Origin: CBDHFQ01 sp965262565
GTDB lineage: Bacteria > Bacteroidota > Bacteroidia > J057
Direction of reading: 5' to 3'
Length of the DNA: 64,000 nt
Assembly (NCBI GenBank): GCA_965262565.1
Contig: CBDHFQ010000008.1
Coordinates: 248,001-312,000, forward strand
How positions within the stretch are numbered: the first letter of the stretch is position 1; every line of letters begins with the position of its first letter. A program made the position numbers and the translations under genes. The notes below the pieces were generated by a model. That model was not told the origin of the DNA, searched no databases, and saw only the letters and a list, made by a program, of their open reading frames with translations. Positions 45,508-54,902 of the stretch are shown here, one piece after another.

Positions 45508-46959
45508 TTATCTCAGCAATTCCTTTCCCATTCCCAGCAGTAGGGCTTCTTCAAAAGGCCTTCCCATCAATTGAATGCCAACGGGTAATCCTGAAGAATG
45601 TGTTCCGTATGGGATAGACATAGCAGGACATCCTGCCAGATTAGCATGTACGGTAAATATATCGCTCAGGTACATTTGGACAGGGTCATCCTTTTTTTCT
45701 CCTAGTTTGAATGCGATAGATGGGGAAGTTGGGGTGAGAATTGTATCACATTTCTCAAACATTTTGAGAGTAGCATTTTTAACCAGCCGTCGGACTTTGG
45801 TGGCTTGAGTGTAATAAGCATCAAAAAATCCTGCAGATAAGACAAAAGTTCCCAGAATAATCCTCCTTTTCACTTCCGTTCCAAACCCTTCTGTTCTGCT
45901 TTTGGTATAAATCTGAGTTAAATCTTCTCCTGTCTCTGTTCTATATCCATACCTTATTCCATCAAAGCGGGATAAGTTGGAAGAGGCTTCTGCTGTAGTG
46001 AGGATGTAATAACAGGGAACAAGATAGTCGAAATAGGAGAAATCTAAAGGTACTAATTGATGACCAGCATCTTCGAGTTGCGATAATGATTCTTTCGTAT
46101 GTAGGCGAATTTCCTCATCCACTGCTTCATTTTCCATTATAGAAGGGAAATAGCCTACCTTTCTTGTGGGGAAAGCTGGATGATCTCGATCTTTAGCCGT
46201 AGAAGGAAGAGGAATATATTGCGAATAATTATCTGTAGCCTTGGTGGAAGCAGTATTATCTTTTCCATCTTCCCCTGCCATGATTTGAAGAAGTAGGGCA
46301 GCATCTTCAACTGACTGAGTAAGAGTTCCTATTTGATCAAAGGAAGAAGCATATGCAATAAGTCCCCATCTGGATATTCTTCCATAGGTAGGTTTAAATC
46401 CGACGACTCCACAAAAACTGGCAGGTTGTCTTACAGATCCTCCTGTATCTGAACCAAGTGCAGCATGACACATATGAGCAGCTACGGCTGCAGCCGAAGC
46501 ACCTGAAGAACCTCCCGGAACTCTTGAATCATCTATAGGGTTTTTACTTGGGCCGAAGTAACTATTCTCATTGGAAGAACCCATAGCGAACTCATCACAA
46601 TTCAACCTGCCTATAATGATAGCATCTTCTTCCAGCAATCGCTCTACGGCTGTTGCTGTAAATAAAGAGGAGAAATTTGACAGGATGTGAGAGGAAGCCG
46701 TAAGGGAATGATCTTTGTAACACAGCACATCCTTAATCCCTATAACCAAACCCGCTAACTTCCCGGCCCTTCTTTCCTTTATTTTTTGGTCAATGAGCTG
46801 TGCTTGGCTAATCACCTCTTCCTCAAAGACTTCTAGGAATAAGTTGAGATGGGAATGTGAATGTATGGCCGAGAGATATTTTTGAGTTAATTGGAGGCAA
46901 GTAAGATGTCCTGCCTCCAAATCTCTTCGAATATCACTGTAAATTCGATATTTCTTCAC
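45508..46959 (-). CDS. gatA: Asp-tRNA(Asn)/Glu-tRNA(Gln) amidotransferase subunit A
   Basis: A 483-residue amidase-signature enzyme that supplies ammonia from glutamine to convert misacylated tRNAs. The Ser-cisSer-Lys triad is visible: Lys76 in GIKDVLCYKD, Ser151/152 in PGGSSGASAAA, and nucleophile Ser175 in SDTGGSVRQPA. GatA marks GFKPTYGRISRWGLIAYASSFDQ are clear, which separate it from general amidases. It starts at GTG (46957-46959); no ATG is available near. It lies 5 bp after tatA on the same strand, so the two are co-transcribed. gatB and gatC are not in the window. Confidence 0.95.
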   Translation of the reverse strand: MKKYRIYSDIRRDLEAGHLTCLQLTQKYLSAIHSHSHLNLFLEVFEEEVISQAQLIDQKIKERRAGKLAGLVIGIKDVLCYKDHSLTASSHILSNFSSLFTATAVERLLEEDAIIIGRLNCDEFAMGSSNENSYFGPSKNPIDDSRVPGGSSGASAAAVAAHMCHAALGSDTGGSVRQPASFCGVVGFKPTYGRISRWGLIAYASSFDQIGTLTQSVEDAALLLQIMAGEDGKDNTASTKATDNYSQYIPLPSTAKDRDHPAFPTRKVGYFPSIMENEAVDEEIRLHTKESLSQLEDAGHQLVPLDFSYFDYLVPCYYILTTAEASSNLSRFDGIRYGYRTETGEDLTQIYTKSRTEGFGTEVKRRIILGTFVLSAGFFDAYYTQATKVRRLVKNATLKMFEKCDTILTPTSPSIAFKLGEKKDDPVQMYLSDIFTVHANLAGCPAMSIPYGTHSSGLPVGIQLMGRPFEEALLLGMGKELLR

Positions 46960-46964
46960 CAGAA

Positions 46965-47198
46965 CTAATTCTGATCTGCTATTTTCTTAACTTCATTAGC
47001 TTCGTGTTCGATTTCTTTTTTGATCTCACGAGAAGCATCTTTAAACTCTCTAATCCCTTTACCTAATCCTCTGGCTAATTCAGGAATTTTTTTGGCTCCG
47101 AAAAGCAATAAAACTACTAAAAGTATGATGAATACCTCAGGCCCTCCGGGTAAAGAGAAAAGGAGCTGAGGTGCAAGTAATAAATTTGATATCATCAT
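46965..47198 (-). CDS. tatA: Twin-arginine translocase TatA/E family subunit
   Basis: A 77-residue protein with a short N-terminal stretch, one transmembrane helix (about 19-35, EVFIILLVVLLLFG), the hinge FGAKKIPELARGLGKG, and an amphipathic then charged tail. This is the classical TatA layout; TatA forms the pore that lets folded Tat substrates cross the inner membrane. The start may be either of two adjacent ATG codons (47196-47198 or 47193-47195). tatC is absent from the window. It sits directly before gatA. Confidence 0.93.
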   Translation of the reverse strand: MMISNLLLAPQLLFSLPGGPEVFIILLVVLLLFGAKKIPELARGLGKGIREFKDASREIKKEIEHEANEVKKIADQN

Positions 47199-47366
47199 AA
47201 TAAATAATATTTACAATCTGTTGTCAATAATCTTACTGGACTACTTCAAGAACACATCTTGATTATGTAATATAATTAATTTTGCTGTAAATCTAATTTA
47301 ATTGGCCCAGAACATAGACTAATTATTAAATTTCTTATTACAACATTCATTTTACAAAGGTGTTCA

Positions 47367-50000
47367 TTAAACTTTAGTTTTTAAAACAGAAAGTCGTTCT
47401 CTCAATAAATTAAGTTCTGTTTCAGCGTCCGCCAGCTTTTTCTTTTCCATCTCAACTACTTTCTCAGGGGCGTTATTAACAAATTTCTCATTGGATAATT
47501 TCGCTTTGGCCCCTTTCATAAGCTTTTCCTTTCTGATAATTTGTTTCTCAATTTTATCGAGTTCTACTTCTACATCTATTTCACCAGCGGGAATATAAAT
47601 TTCATGTGCTTTTATGTTCATTCCTAACATCCCTTCTGGCTTATCATCTACAAATTCCATTTGTCCCATATGGACTAATTTCGAAATAACAGAAGCATAT
47701 TTCTGAAATAATGCTGGGGAAGCTGTAAATAGATGAAGATCTAATGGCTCCTTGAACGGAATTTGCTGATCCAGCCTGAATTTTCTTATGGCTGAGATGA
47801 CTTCTTTAATCAATTCCATTTCATTTAAAGAAGAACGGTCCATTTTCCCTAAAGATGGAATATGAGAAGTGGCAATAAATGCACCTGGTTCTCTTTGTTT
47901 GAGGGAGTGCCAAATTTCCTCTGTAATGAAAGGCATAAAAGCATGTAGAATTTGCATCAGCCGTTCAAACAGATGTATGGTTTGCTCATAGGTAGCCTGA
48001 GACAATGCCTTACCATAATCAGGCTTGACCATTTCCAGATACCAGGAACAAAAGTCATCCCAAATTAATCTATATACACTCATTAAGGCATCTGAAATCC
48101 GAAACTTGGAGAAATGATCTTCAATCTCTTGCGCTACTTCTTCATAGCGATTATTCATCCAGTCAACAGCAATTTTTTCTCTTTCCAGGGCTGGTTCATT
48201 CATCGTGTTCCACCCGGAAACCAGTCTGAAGGCATTCCAGATTTTATTGGCAAAATTTCGGCCTTGTTCTACCAGGCTTTCTTTATACAGTAAGTCATTT
48301 CCCGCAGGTGAAGCAAGAAGCATTCCCACTCTTACCCCATCAGCTCCATATTGAGCTATCAGATCTAGCGGATCAGGGGAATTCCCCAGGGATTTACTCA
48401 TCTTTCTTCTGAGATCGTCTCTAACGATTCCCGTCAGATAAACATGTTTGAAAGGGATTTCCTGACGGAATTTAATTCCAGAAATAATCATCCGAGCTAC
48501 CCAAAAGAATAAAATTTCAGGAGCCGTAACTAAATCATTCGTAGGATAATAGTACGATATATCAGGATTGTCAGGTCGGTTAATGCCATCGAATACAGCA
48601 ATGGGCCATAACCAACTGGAAGCCCAGGTATCCAGCACATCGGGATCCTGTTGTAAATCTTGCATATGTAAATCAGCTCCAAACTTAGCTTGGGCTTTCT
48701 GGAGTGCTTCTTCCGAGCTAGCTGCAACGACATAATTTTTACTCCCTTTGATATAATAAGCCGGAATTTGATGTCCCCACCATAATTGGCGTGAAAGACA
48801 CCAGTCCCGAACATTTTCCATCCAATGCCGATAAGTATTGATGAACTTATTGGGAATCAGTTGAACATCGCCTTTCTCTGCAGCATCCAGGGCAGGCTGG
48901 GAAATCTCTTTCATTTTCAGAAACCACTGCATCGAGAGCCTGGGTTCTATCGCAACATGAGTCCGTTCGGAATAACCTACTGAATGCATATAATCCTCTA
49001 TTTCCAGTAGATGACCAGCTTCTTTCAAGTCCTTTGCTATCTGCTTGCGTAGTTCGAAACGATCCATGCCGATATACAATTCGCCTGCAGGGCTGATGGT
49101 GCCATCTTCTTCAAAAATATCGATGGAATCGAGATGATGCCTTATCCCAATCTCATAGTCATTTATATCATGTGCTGGAGTAATCTTTAAAGCGCCGGTA
49201 CCAAATTCTCTATCAACATATGTATCAAGAATAATGGGAATGGGTCTGTTGACTAATGGAACTAAAGCCTGTTTGCCATGCAAGTGAATATAGCGTTCAT
49301 CTTCCGGATGAATCGCTACGGCGGTATCTCCTAAAATAGTTTCAGGTCTGGTAGTTGCTATCGTAATGTAGGTTTCCGCTTCTCCAACTATCTTGTACTG
49401 AACTTTATATAGTTTCCCAGGAGTTTCTTTATAGTTAACTTCTTCATCAGAAACGGCTGTGCGTGCTTGAGGATCCCAATTGACCATTCTGATCCCTCTA
49501 TATATATATCCTTCTTCATATAATTGGCAAAAAACCTTGATAACTGCCCGTGAATAGTCAGGATCCATCGTAAAGGCAGTTCTATCCCAGTCGCAACTTG
49601 CACCTAATTTTTTTAATTGCTTCAGAATGATTCCACCATATTTATCTTTCCATTCATAAGCATATTGAAGGAATTCTTCTCTGGTAAGGCTATCTTTGGC
49701 TATTCCCTGCTTAGCCAGCATCGTTACTACTTTTGCTTCTGTAGCGATAGAAGCATGGTCGGTTCCAGGAACCCAACAAGCGTTATAACCTTGCATTCTC
49801 TTCCTGCGAATAAGCACATCCTGAATGGTATTATTAAGAATATGCCCCATATGGAGGATACCCGTTACATTGGGGGGAGGGATAGTAATTGTATAAGGTT
49901 CCCTTTCATCAGGTTGAGAAGAAAAAACCTTTGCTTCAAGCCAGGCTTGATACCATTTATCTTCAATGTCTCCGGGTGTATATGTTTTTGATATTGCCAT
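47367..50000 (-). CDS. valS: Valine--tRNA ligase
   Basis: An 877-residue class I synthetase. The HIGH-type motif is LHMGH (His50 to His53) within PPPNVTGILHMGHIL, the KMSKS loop is KMSKSLGNSPDP, and a CP1 editing domain lies between. The C-terminal coiled coil, rich in Lys and Glu (AKLSNEKFVNNAPEKVVEME), is the tRNA-binding arm typical of ValRS. It charges tRNA-Val in the cytoplasm. Two minus-strand TAnnTTTG matches (50090-50097, 50101-50108) lie 90-110 bp upstream and may be its -7 element; a matching -33 TTG was not found. It is separated from tatA by 168 bp. Confidence 0.97.
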   Translation of the reverse strand: MAISKTYTPGDIEDKWYQAWLEAKVFSSQPDEREPYTITIPPPNVTGILHMGHILNNTIQDVLIRRKRMQGYNACWVPGTDHASIATEAKVVTMLAKQGIAKDSLTREEFLQYAYEWKDKYGGIILKQLKKLGASCDWDRTAFTMDPDYSRAVIKVFCQLYEEGYIYRGIRMVNWDPQARTAVSDEEVNYKETPGKLYKVQYKIVGEAETYITIATTRPETILGDTAVAIHPEDERYIHLHGKQALVPLVNRPIPIILDTYVDREFGTGALKITPAHDINDYEIGIRHHLDSIDIFEEDGTISPAGELYIGMDRFELRKQIAKDLKEAGHLLEIEDYMHSVGYSERTHVAIEPRLSMQWFLKMKEISQPALDAAEKGDVQLIPNKFINTYRHWMENVRDWCLSRQLWWGHQIPAYYIKGSKNYVVAASSEEALQKAQAKFGADLHMQDLQQDPDVLDTWASSWLWPIAVFDGINRPDNPDISYYYPTNDLVTAPEILFFWVARMIISGIKFRQEIPFKHVYLTGIVRDDLRRKMSKSLGNSPDPLDLIAQYGADGVRVGMLLASPAGNDLLYKESLVEQGRNFANKIWNAFRLVSGWNTMNEPALEREKIAVDWMNNRYEEVAQEIEDHFSKFRISDALMSVYRLIWDDFCSWYLEMVKPDYGKALSQATYEQTIHLFERLMQILHAFMPFITEEIWHSLKQREPGAFIATSHIPSLGKMDRSSLNEMELIKEVISAIRKFRLDQQIPFKEPLDLHLFTASPALFQKYASVISKLVHMGQMEFVDDKPEGMLGMNIKAHEIYIPAGEIDVEVELDKIEKQIIRKEKLMKGAKAKLSNEKFVNNAPEKVVEMEKKKLADAETELNLLRERLSVLKTKV

Positions 50001-50127
50001 ATAAAATCGTTCCAGGTATAAAAGGATATTTCCCCTGGGAACTAATTGTCCCTAGTTAGTATTGAAAAATATTCTCTAAAAAGAGAACGCAAACATACGG
50101 CAAATGTAGAAAAGAAATAAAAAATAA

Positions 50128-50150
50128 TCCCACATAGTCAATATGTGGGA
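50128..50150 (-). terminator. Intrinsic terminator of the small membrane protein gene
   Basis: A perfect 9-bp stem (50128-50136 with 50142-50150) with a 5-nt loop. Read on the minus strand, a T-rich tail follows. It ends the gene that stops at 50182 and isolates valS. Confidence 0.75.
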
Positions 50151-50181
50151 CATTCATTCTGATAATAAAATGTGTATAGTA

Positions 50182-50400
50182 CTATTTTGTTCTTTTTAGG
50201 TTTCTCTTTCTTACGTAAAGGTAAAAACTAACCACTAGATAAACGGCTAATCCAATAAGAGCAATACCAAAAATCGTCTTCATCATACTAATGAGTGCAC
50301 TAGCTAAAAATAATAATCCTGCTGGCACTGCAATCTTTCCCCAAAGTGGAAGATGATAATAAGTTTTTAACAATGTATTTTTTCTCAGCTTATTCCACAT
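50182..50400 (-). CDS. Small two-pass membrane protein, function unknown
   Basis: A 72-residue basic protein with two hydrophobic helices (about 24-41 and 43-63) and Lys/Arg-rich ends (KLRKN at the start, RKRNLKRTK at the end), suggesting both termini are cytoplasmic. I recognise no family. It has its own terminator (50128-50150) and an ATG start, and lies between valS and the T9SS cargo gene. The 167 bp upstream contain the terminator of the cargo gene. Confidence 0.6.
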   Translation of the reverse strand: MWNKLRKNTLLKTYYHLPLWGKIAVPAGLLFLASALISMMKTIFGIALIGLAVYLVVSFYLYVRKRNLKRTK

Positions 50401-50511
50401 GATTTATATGATTTTAGCATTCAATCTTTACAACTTATAATTTAGTAAAAATCTTCTGATTTATAAACTACTTTTTGATTTTACGGAAAGTATGAAGAAA
50501 AGATTAAAAGC

Positions 50512-50545
50512 AAAAAAAGCCAAGAAAATTCTTCCCGGCCTTTTT
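50512..50545 (-). terminator. Probable terminator of the T9SS type A protein gene
   Basis: A run of seven A and GCC (50512-50521) pairs with GGCC and five T (50537-50545), with a small bulge and an inner AAGAA/TTCTT stem. On the minus strand the stem is followed by seven T. Confidence 0.6.
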
Positions 50546-50567
50546 ATGTCATTCAGTACGTTTAGCA

Positions 50568-52913
50568 TTATTTGATGGATAACTTTTGAACTACTGACCC
50601 TTGTTCTGTTGTTACATTAATCAAATACATTCCCGGACTCAGGTGTTCTAAGTTTAGTACTTCCTTAAATTGTTTTCTTCTCAAAAGTGATGTATTGAAT
50701 ACATTGTTACCCGTAAGTGTATTAATACTAATTTGTGTAGTTTGAGCTTCTGATAACTGAAGATCCAGGTGTATATTTCCTTTGGCAGGATTAGGATAAA
50801 CATTTAAACTTTCTACTCCCGCAGCCAATTGATCTTCTATACTGGTTACCAATGGAACTTCGATTGATTCGGTTAATCTACACCCTCTATTGTCCACGAT
50901 GTTAATCTCGTAGGTTCCTGCTGGGAGATTTTCAGCAATAGAATCATTTTGCCCATTGCTATATAGAAAGAGGTATGGAGGGTTTCCTCCACTAATCCTA
51001 ATCTCTGCGATACCAGAACCTGAACCATCATCCGGCAAGGAACCCAAGCTATCCACTACAATATCACAGAAACTGAATTCGGGGCGAATGGCATATACAA
51101 ATTCACCATCTATAAATAATTGTTCGTTGCTTAGCCAATTATCAGGAAAGGCCGTACTTCCCACCCAGGTAGAATTAGGGGTATACAGACTATCTCTTGT
51201 ACCAATCCCTAATTCATTGGTCCCTTGATTTATTCCCACATAAAATTCTCCTTCTGGTAAGGTGAACGGTCCGGCAGCTAATGGAAGCGTAACTACAGTG
51301 GCTTGACCAAGATTAGTTAAATCAATATCATCTTGGGAAATAATGTAAGGAACTGTACCCGATAAAAATGTTTGAGGGACATGGGTAACAGGATCTACAG
51401 AATACAAGGAAGCAGATATGATATCATTGAGATTTTCCTGAAAGGGGACGATCAAGAATGTTATTGACGTAATAGCATCTTGTGTATTTAAAGCGAAATT
51501 TTGTCCGAGAATTGTATTGGGAAAATCCGCAGGGGGAATTCCGGTAAATCCTAATAGTCCTATATCTCGTGCCAGCGTAGAATCTGAAGTACCAAAGAAA
51601 ATGACCTGGAAATTATCTGTGGTATCCAATTCTACAATGGTACTATCAAATGCTAATACTTCACTCGATAAAATGTAGAATTGATCTGCTAAAGCTGCTG
51701 GAAGAAATAAATTGGGAGATTCGAATTGCACAGTATCATTGGGACCTACATTTAGAAAAGTATCTAAAGCGGCTCCAATCAGGTTAATATCTTCATCAAA
51801 CGCAAAATGCAACACGCCTACAGAATCTACTGTCTCAAATCCAAGATTAATAAAACTTCCTTCTACTACCACGCTGTCCAATTGATCTATGGGAATGATA
51901 GATAAAGGGCCGGGGATAGATAATTGTTCCATTCTCAACTCAATAGAAGGGGGTACGAAGCTTAGCTCATATCCTAATAAAACATTTGTATTTCCCTGGC
52001 TGAGAACGGTAAGTACATCTACGGTATCTACAAAATTTTCTAAAATAACGATTCCACCTATGCTGATATTTGGGTCAGCTATGTCAAGGGAAATATCTCT
52101 TAATATACCTGTAGGACGGTTTTCAGCAAGAGAAAACTGCTTTAACGTTGTGCCAATAAGATCATTTCCTGCATCGGATACCCAGAGATAAGGTCCTCCT
52201 GCACTAATTCTATCTACTTCAAGATCGAGAATTCCATTGAATCCGTGAATGCTGATGGGGATTGTATCTAAAGAGTTACCTTCCCTATCAATAGCAAAGA
52301 TATCTCCTATACCCAGATTAGGATTATTGATATTGCTAAGATAGAACCCTCCATTACCATTATCTAATTCACCATCAAAAGCCAGTGAAAGGATAGGTGG
52401 GAGTTCGGTAAAGATAGTATCTACTATTTCGAAGGTAGCAGGATCAATACCGAAAATACTTGTCCCATTGTCTGACGCATAAACCGTATTGCCATCATAA
52501 GTGAGAGAAAAAATGCTTCTTAAAGGTAGTTCAGTAATTCCCAAAAAATTACCCTGAGGAGAAATCCTAAATATAGTATCTGTGGAAAAGTTAGGTAACC
52601 AAAACTCCTCTCCGGTAAATGTTAATCCCAAGACTCCTCCATTAATATTTGCTGAATCAGAAACATTATATTCAAAAACTAAATCGAACAACGCATCTGT
52701 GGTAGCCAATTCCTCTACGGGTTTTTGTGACGGAGAGGTATCCAGTGTTCTTGCTTTATCATGAGCTAACAACGGATTATCAATGTTATTCGAAAACGTT
52801 TTTAAGGACTGTAGTAGTTGATTCGCCTTATTGGGCGAGATTGGTTCCTGGCCCAATACAGGAATAGTTAAATTTACTAAAAGGGCAATAGCTGTGTAGT
52901 AAATCAGTTTCAT
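50568..52913 (-). CDS. Secreted beta-propeller protein with T9SS type A sorting domain
   Basis: I place the start at ATG 52913 (781 residues) because it opens a clear signal peptide ending PVLGQ; the frame also allows ATGs up to 52961. Residues about 55-320 consist of repeated short beta units (GLTFTGEEFWLPN, SLTYDGNTVYASD, SLAFDGELDNG) that resemble an NHL or SMP30-like propeller. A middle beta-rich part follows, including a CARDB-like segment (residues about 330-450). A SprB-like motif (GSGIAEIRISGGNPPYLFLYSNG) and the type A tail VYPNPAKGNIHLDL, then GMYLINVTTEQG, finish it. It should be exported by the T9SS and anchored or released outside. Ligand unknown. Confidence 0.88.
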   Translation of the reverse strand: MKLIYYTAIALLVNLTIPVLGQEPISPNKANQLLQSLKTFSNNIDNPLLAHDKARTLDTSPSQKPVEELATTDALFDLVFEYNVSDSANINGGVLGLTFTGEEFWLPNFSTDTIFRISPQGNFLGITELPLRSIFSLTYDGNTVYASDNGTSIFGIDPATFEIVDTIFTELPPILSLAFDGELDNGNGGFYLSNINNPNLGIGDIFAIDREGNSLDTIPISIHGFNGILDLEVDRISAGGPYLWVSDAGNDLIGTTLKQFSLAENRPTGILRDISLDIADPNISIGGIVILENFVDTVDVLTVLSQGNTNVLLGYELSFVPPSIELRMEQLSIPGPLSIIPIDQLDSVVVEGSFINLGFETVDSVGVLHFAFDEDINLIGAALDTFLNVGPNDTVQFESPNLFLPAALADQFYILSSEVLAFDSTIVELDTTDNFQVIFFGTSDSTLARDIGLLGFTGIPPADFPNTILGQNFALNTQDAITSITFLIVPFQENLNDIISASLYSVDPVTHVPQTFLSGTVPYIISQDDIDLTNLGQATVVTLPLAAGPFTLPEGEFYVGINQGTNELGIGTRDSLYTPNSTWVGSTAFPDNWLSNEQLFIDGEFVYAIRPEFSFCDIVVDSLGSLPDDGSGSGIAEIRISGGNPPYLFLYSNGQNDSIAENLPAGTYEINIVDNRGCRLTESIEVPLVTSIEDQLAAGVESLNVYPNPAKGNIHLDLQLSEAQTTQISINTLTGNNVFNTSLLRRKQFKEVLNLEHLSPGMYLINVTTEQGSVVQKLSIK

Positions 52914-53332
52914 AGAGTCGGGATTAAATAATTGATTGGAAATGGGTTCTATCATCATCAAGTAGAACCTGAATAATGAATAAAAATGTAAAAAATTCTT
53001 ACATCATATAGTCTATAATAATACACCTTAGCACGGTAATTACCTAACGTTTATTGGCTTTTCAGTAAGATTCACCAGTATTGGTCTCTCCACTATCCGT
53101 AATTTGTACCATTCGCCATAGAATTATGACTGTTGGCAATGATATCATCTTACATTAAATCTTTTTTTTAGAGATTTAAATAATATATTGAATAACAAAA
53201 CGTAATAATTATGGTGTGATTTATTTTCCAAAGGTTGTAGATTATACCTGAAAATATTTTTATCATCAGATAAACTGTCATTATCTTTAAATTTTCTAAG
53301 GCATTTTATCTATTATTTTTAGCGCCGTATCT
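52914..53332. other. Intergenic region between divergent secreted-protein genes
   Basis: A 419-bp AT-rich stretch between the T9SS type A gene (minus) and the lipoprotein gene (plus). It should hold both promoters, but I found no clear TTG / TAnnTTTG pair on either strand and no open frame or RNA. Confidence 0.5.
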
Positions 53333-54145
53333 ATGTATAAATTATCCACTAAAATCTGGTTGGCTGCCTGTGTTATTGGTCTGATAGGAATGACAGCATG
53401 CAGCGAAGAACTCCAGGTGCAGGAAGTTTCTCCTGAATCTACTGAGTTATTGTCCAGTATTGAGTTAGAAGCCCTGGCTCAGCATCCAAGTGTGGAAGCA
53501 TTTCCTTCATTTACTTCCGCTCAACTAGAACAACTATCCCAAGCAGTTAGTGATCAGAGAAGAGAATTACAGCTTAATGATGCTTCTCGTAGTGTATCAG
53601 CATGGAGTTGTGTTCATACTGATGAACCTGCTTTCAAGCAAATGTTGTCTACCAGAAATAATGCCTTTATCGGTTTTGCTGATAGAGGAGAGAGAGGTCG
53701 GGTAGTATTAGAGAGGTTTACCAATTTAGGTCCTATTCCACAAGATTCAATCAGCAGTGTTCAAATTAGTGCTGATGGAATTACTCCTTTTACTGTCCAA
53801 TCTGTTGATTCATCCGTTCACATATTTAAATATGAGCGTTTGGTTGGAACCAAATGGGAAGATCAGGGAAGATATTTTTTAGACACCCTATCTTATCCAA
53901 CCTTTAATACAGATGGGTCATTAGGATTTAGTCTATTTCATGTTAATGCTGCCTCCTTAAACGATCCGAGATTAGTTAATCGAATTCCTCTACAATTAGA
54001 TTTCTTGATCAAAGACAATGGTTGTCAGAGTATATTTGGTACTGACTACTTTACCATGGGAGGAATTTATTATGGCATACGAGGTAATATTATGTATCTG
54101 GAAAGTAACAGAGTGAATAGGAGAAGCTTTTTTCAAGAATATTAG
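53333..54145 (+). CDS. Lipoprotein of unknown function
   Basis: A 270-residue protein starting with a signal peptide that ends in GMTAC (Cys23), a loose lipobox, followed by Ser-Glu-Glu. Export to the periplasm or the outer membrane as a lipoprotein is likely; acidic residues after the Cys resemble surface-export signals known from some Bacteroidota. The body is a mix of helix (to about residue 85) and beta strand. No domain is recognised. It has its own strong terminator (54191-54220). The Cys92 and Cys242 pair could form a disulfide. Confidence 0.65.
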   Translation: MYKLSTKIWLAACVIGLIGMTACSEELQVQEVSPESTELLSSIELEALAQHPSVEAFPSFTSAQLEQLSQAVSDQRRELQLNDASRSVSAWSCVHTDEPAFKQMLSTRNNAFIGFADRGERGRVVLERFTNLGPIPQDSISSVQISADGITPFTVQSVDSSVHIFKYERLVGTKWEDQGRYFLDTLSYPTFNTDGSLGFSLFHVNAASLNDPRLVNRIPLQLDFLIKDNGCQSIFGTDYFTMGGIYYGIRGNIMYLESNRVNRRSFFQEY

Positions 54146-54190
54146 TTAATAACTTACTATAAACAATTTATTTCCATTTAGGAATTTTGT

Positions 54191-54220
54191 ACCATCTATA
54201 AGGTTTTTCTTATAGATGGT
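54191..54220 (+). terminator. Intrinsic terminator after the lipoprotein gene
   Basis: A perfect 12-bp stem (54191-54202 with 54209-54220), a 6-nt loop and a T-rich tail. It lies 45 bp after the lipoprotein stop codon. Confidence 0.85.
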
Positions 54221-54249
54221 TTCTTTTATTACATCATAAGTTATCCTCC

Positions 54250-54573
54250 TTATGCATATCCGGGAGGCCCTCCAAAAGTAGGGGGAATTTGTAACTCTTT
54301 TTCTTTTATAGGAACTTCTCCATGTTGCCCCTCAAATTTATCAATGTTGTCCTTAAGTGCATATAAAAGTCTCTTGGCATGTTGAGGAGTTAAGATAATT
54401 CTGGACCTTACTTCGGCTTTCGTCGTACCGGGTAATACCTGTACAAAATCCAGAATAAATTCAGAGTTAGAGTGAGAAATAATGGCAAGGTTACTATAGA
54501 TCCCTCTCGCAATTTCTTTTGATAATTCTATACTAATTTGAGATCCGGATGCTTTTTGTTGTTGTTCGTCCAT
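54250..54573 (-). CDS. DUF3467 family protein
   Basis: A 107-residue cytoplasmic protein. The core SNLAIISHSNSEFILDFVQVLPG followed by RSRIILTPQHAKRLLYALKDNI matches the DUF3467 family, small proteins common in Bacteroidota whose function is unknown. The Pro/Gly-rich end (PPTFGGPPGYA) is also usual. The gene is convergent with the lipoprotein gene and separated from it by the hairpin at 54191-54220. Confidence 0.85.
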   Translation of the reverse strand: MDEQQQKASGSQISIELSKEIARGIYSNLAIISHSNSEFILDFVQVLPGTTKAEVRSRIILTPQHAKRLLYALKDNIDKFEGQHGEVPIKEKELQIPPTFGGPPGYA

Positions 54574-54902
54574 AAACGATACTTGATTTAGGAATTCTTA
54601 TAATGGTGAAAATCTTTTGCCTTATTGTTAATTCTGTCAACTTAATATTTTTCCGCTAAAAAAAAATTTAACTTTTGATTCCTTTTCGAGGAAGTGTGTA
54701 ATAGATAAAAAGGCTAGCATAATCAGGAACTCACAGGGTGCCGTAACCAAAGGTGATGTATGATAGTAGGTAAGAATAGTTCACTAAAAAATAATGATTG
54801 GTCTGGTTAACAATTGGCTTAAAATTAAGTGTTAGCCAACGAAATAAGCGGTAATATAGTAAGGCAGGCAGTTGCTCATTGTTCCAATAAAAAAAGTATC
54901 AA
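54574..54902. other. Intergenic region upstream of rfbB
   Basis: A 329-bp AT-rich divergent promoter region without open frames. The one structure is an imperfect nested inverted repeat at 54814-54839 (TTGGCT with AGCCAA, and an inner CTTAA/TTAAG), 64 bp before rfbB; its role is unknown. Confidence 0.4.

Noticed and set aside
50001..50100. T-box-like leader before valS
   Set aside because: Short stems exist, but no T-box consensus or specifier loop was found, and T-boxes are not expected in this phylum.
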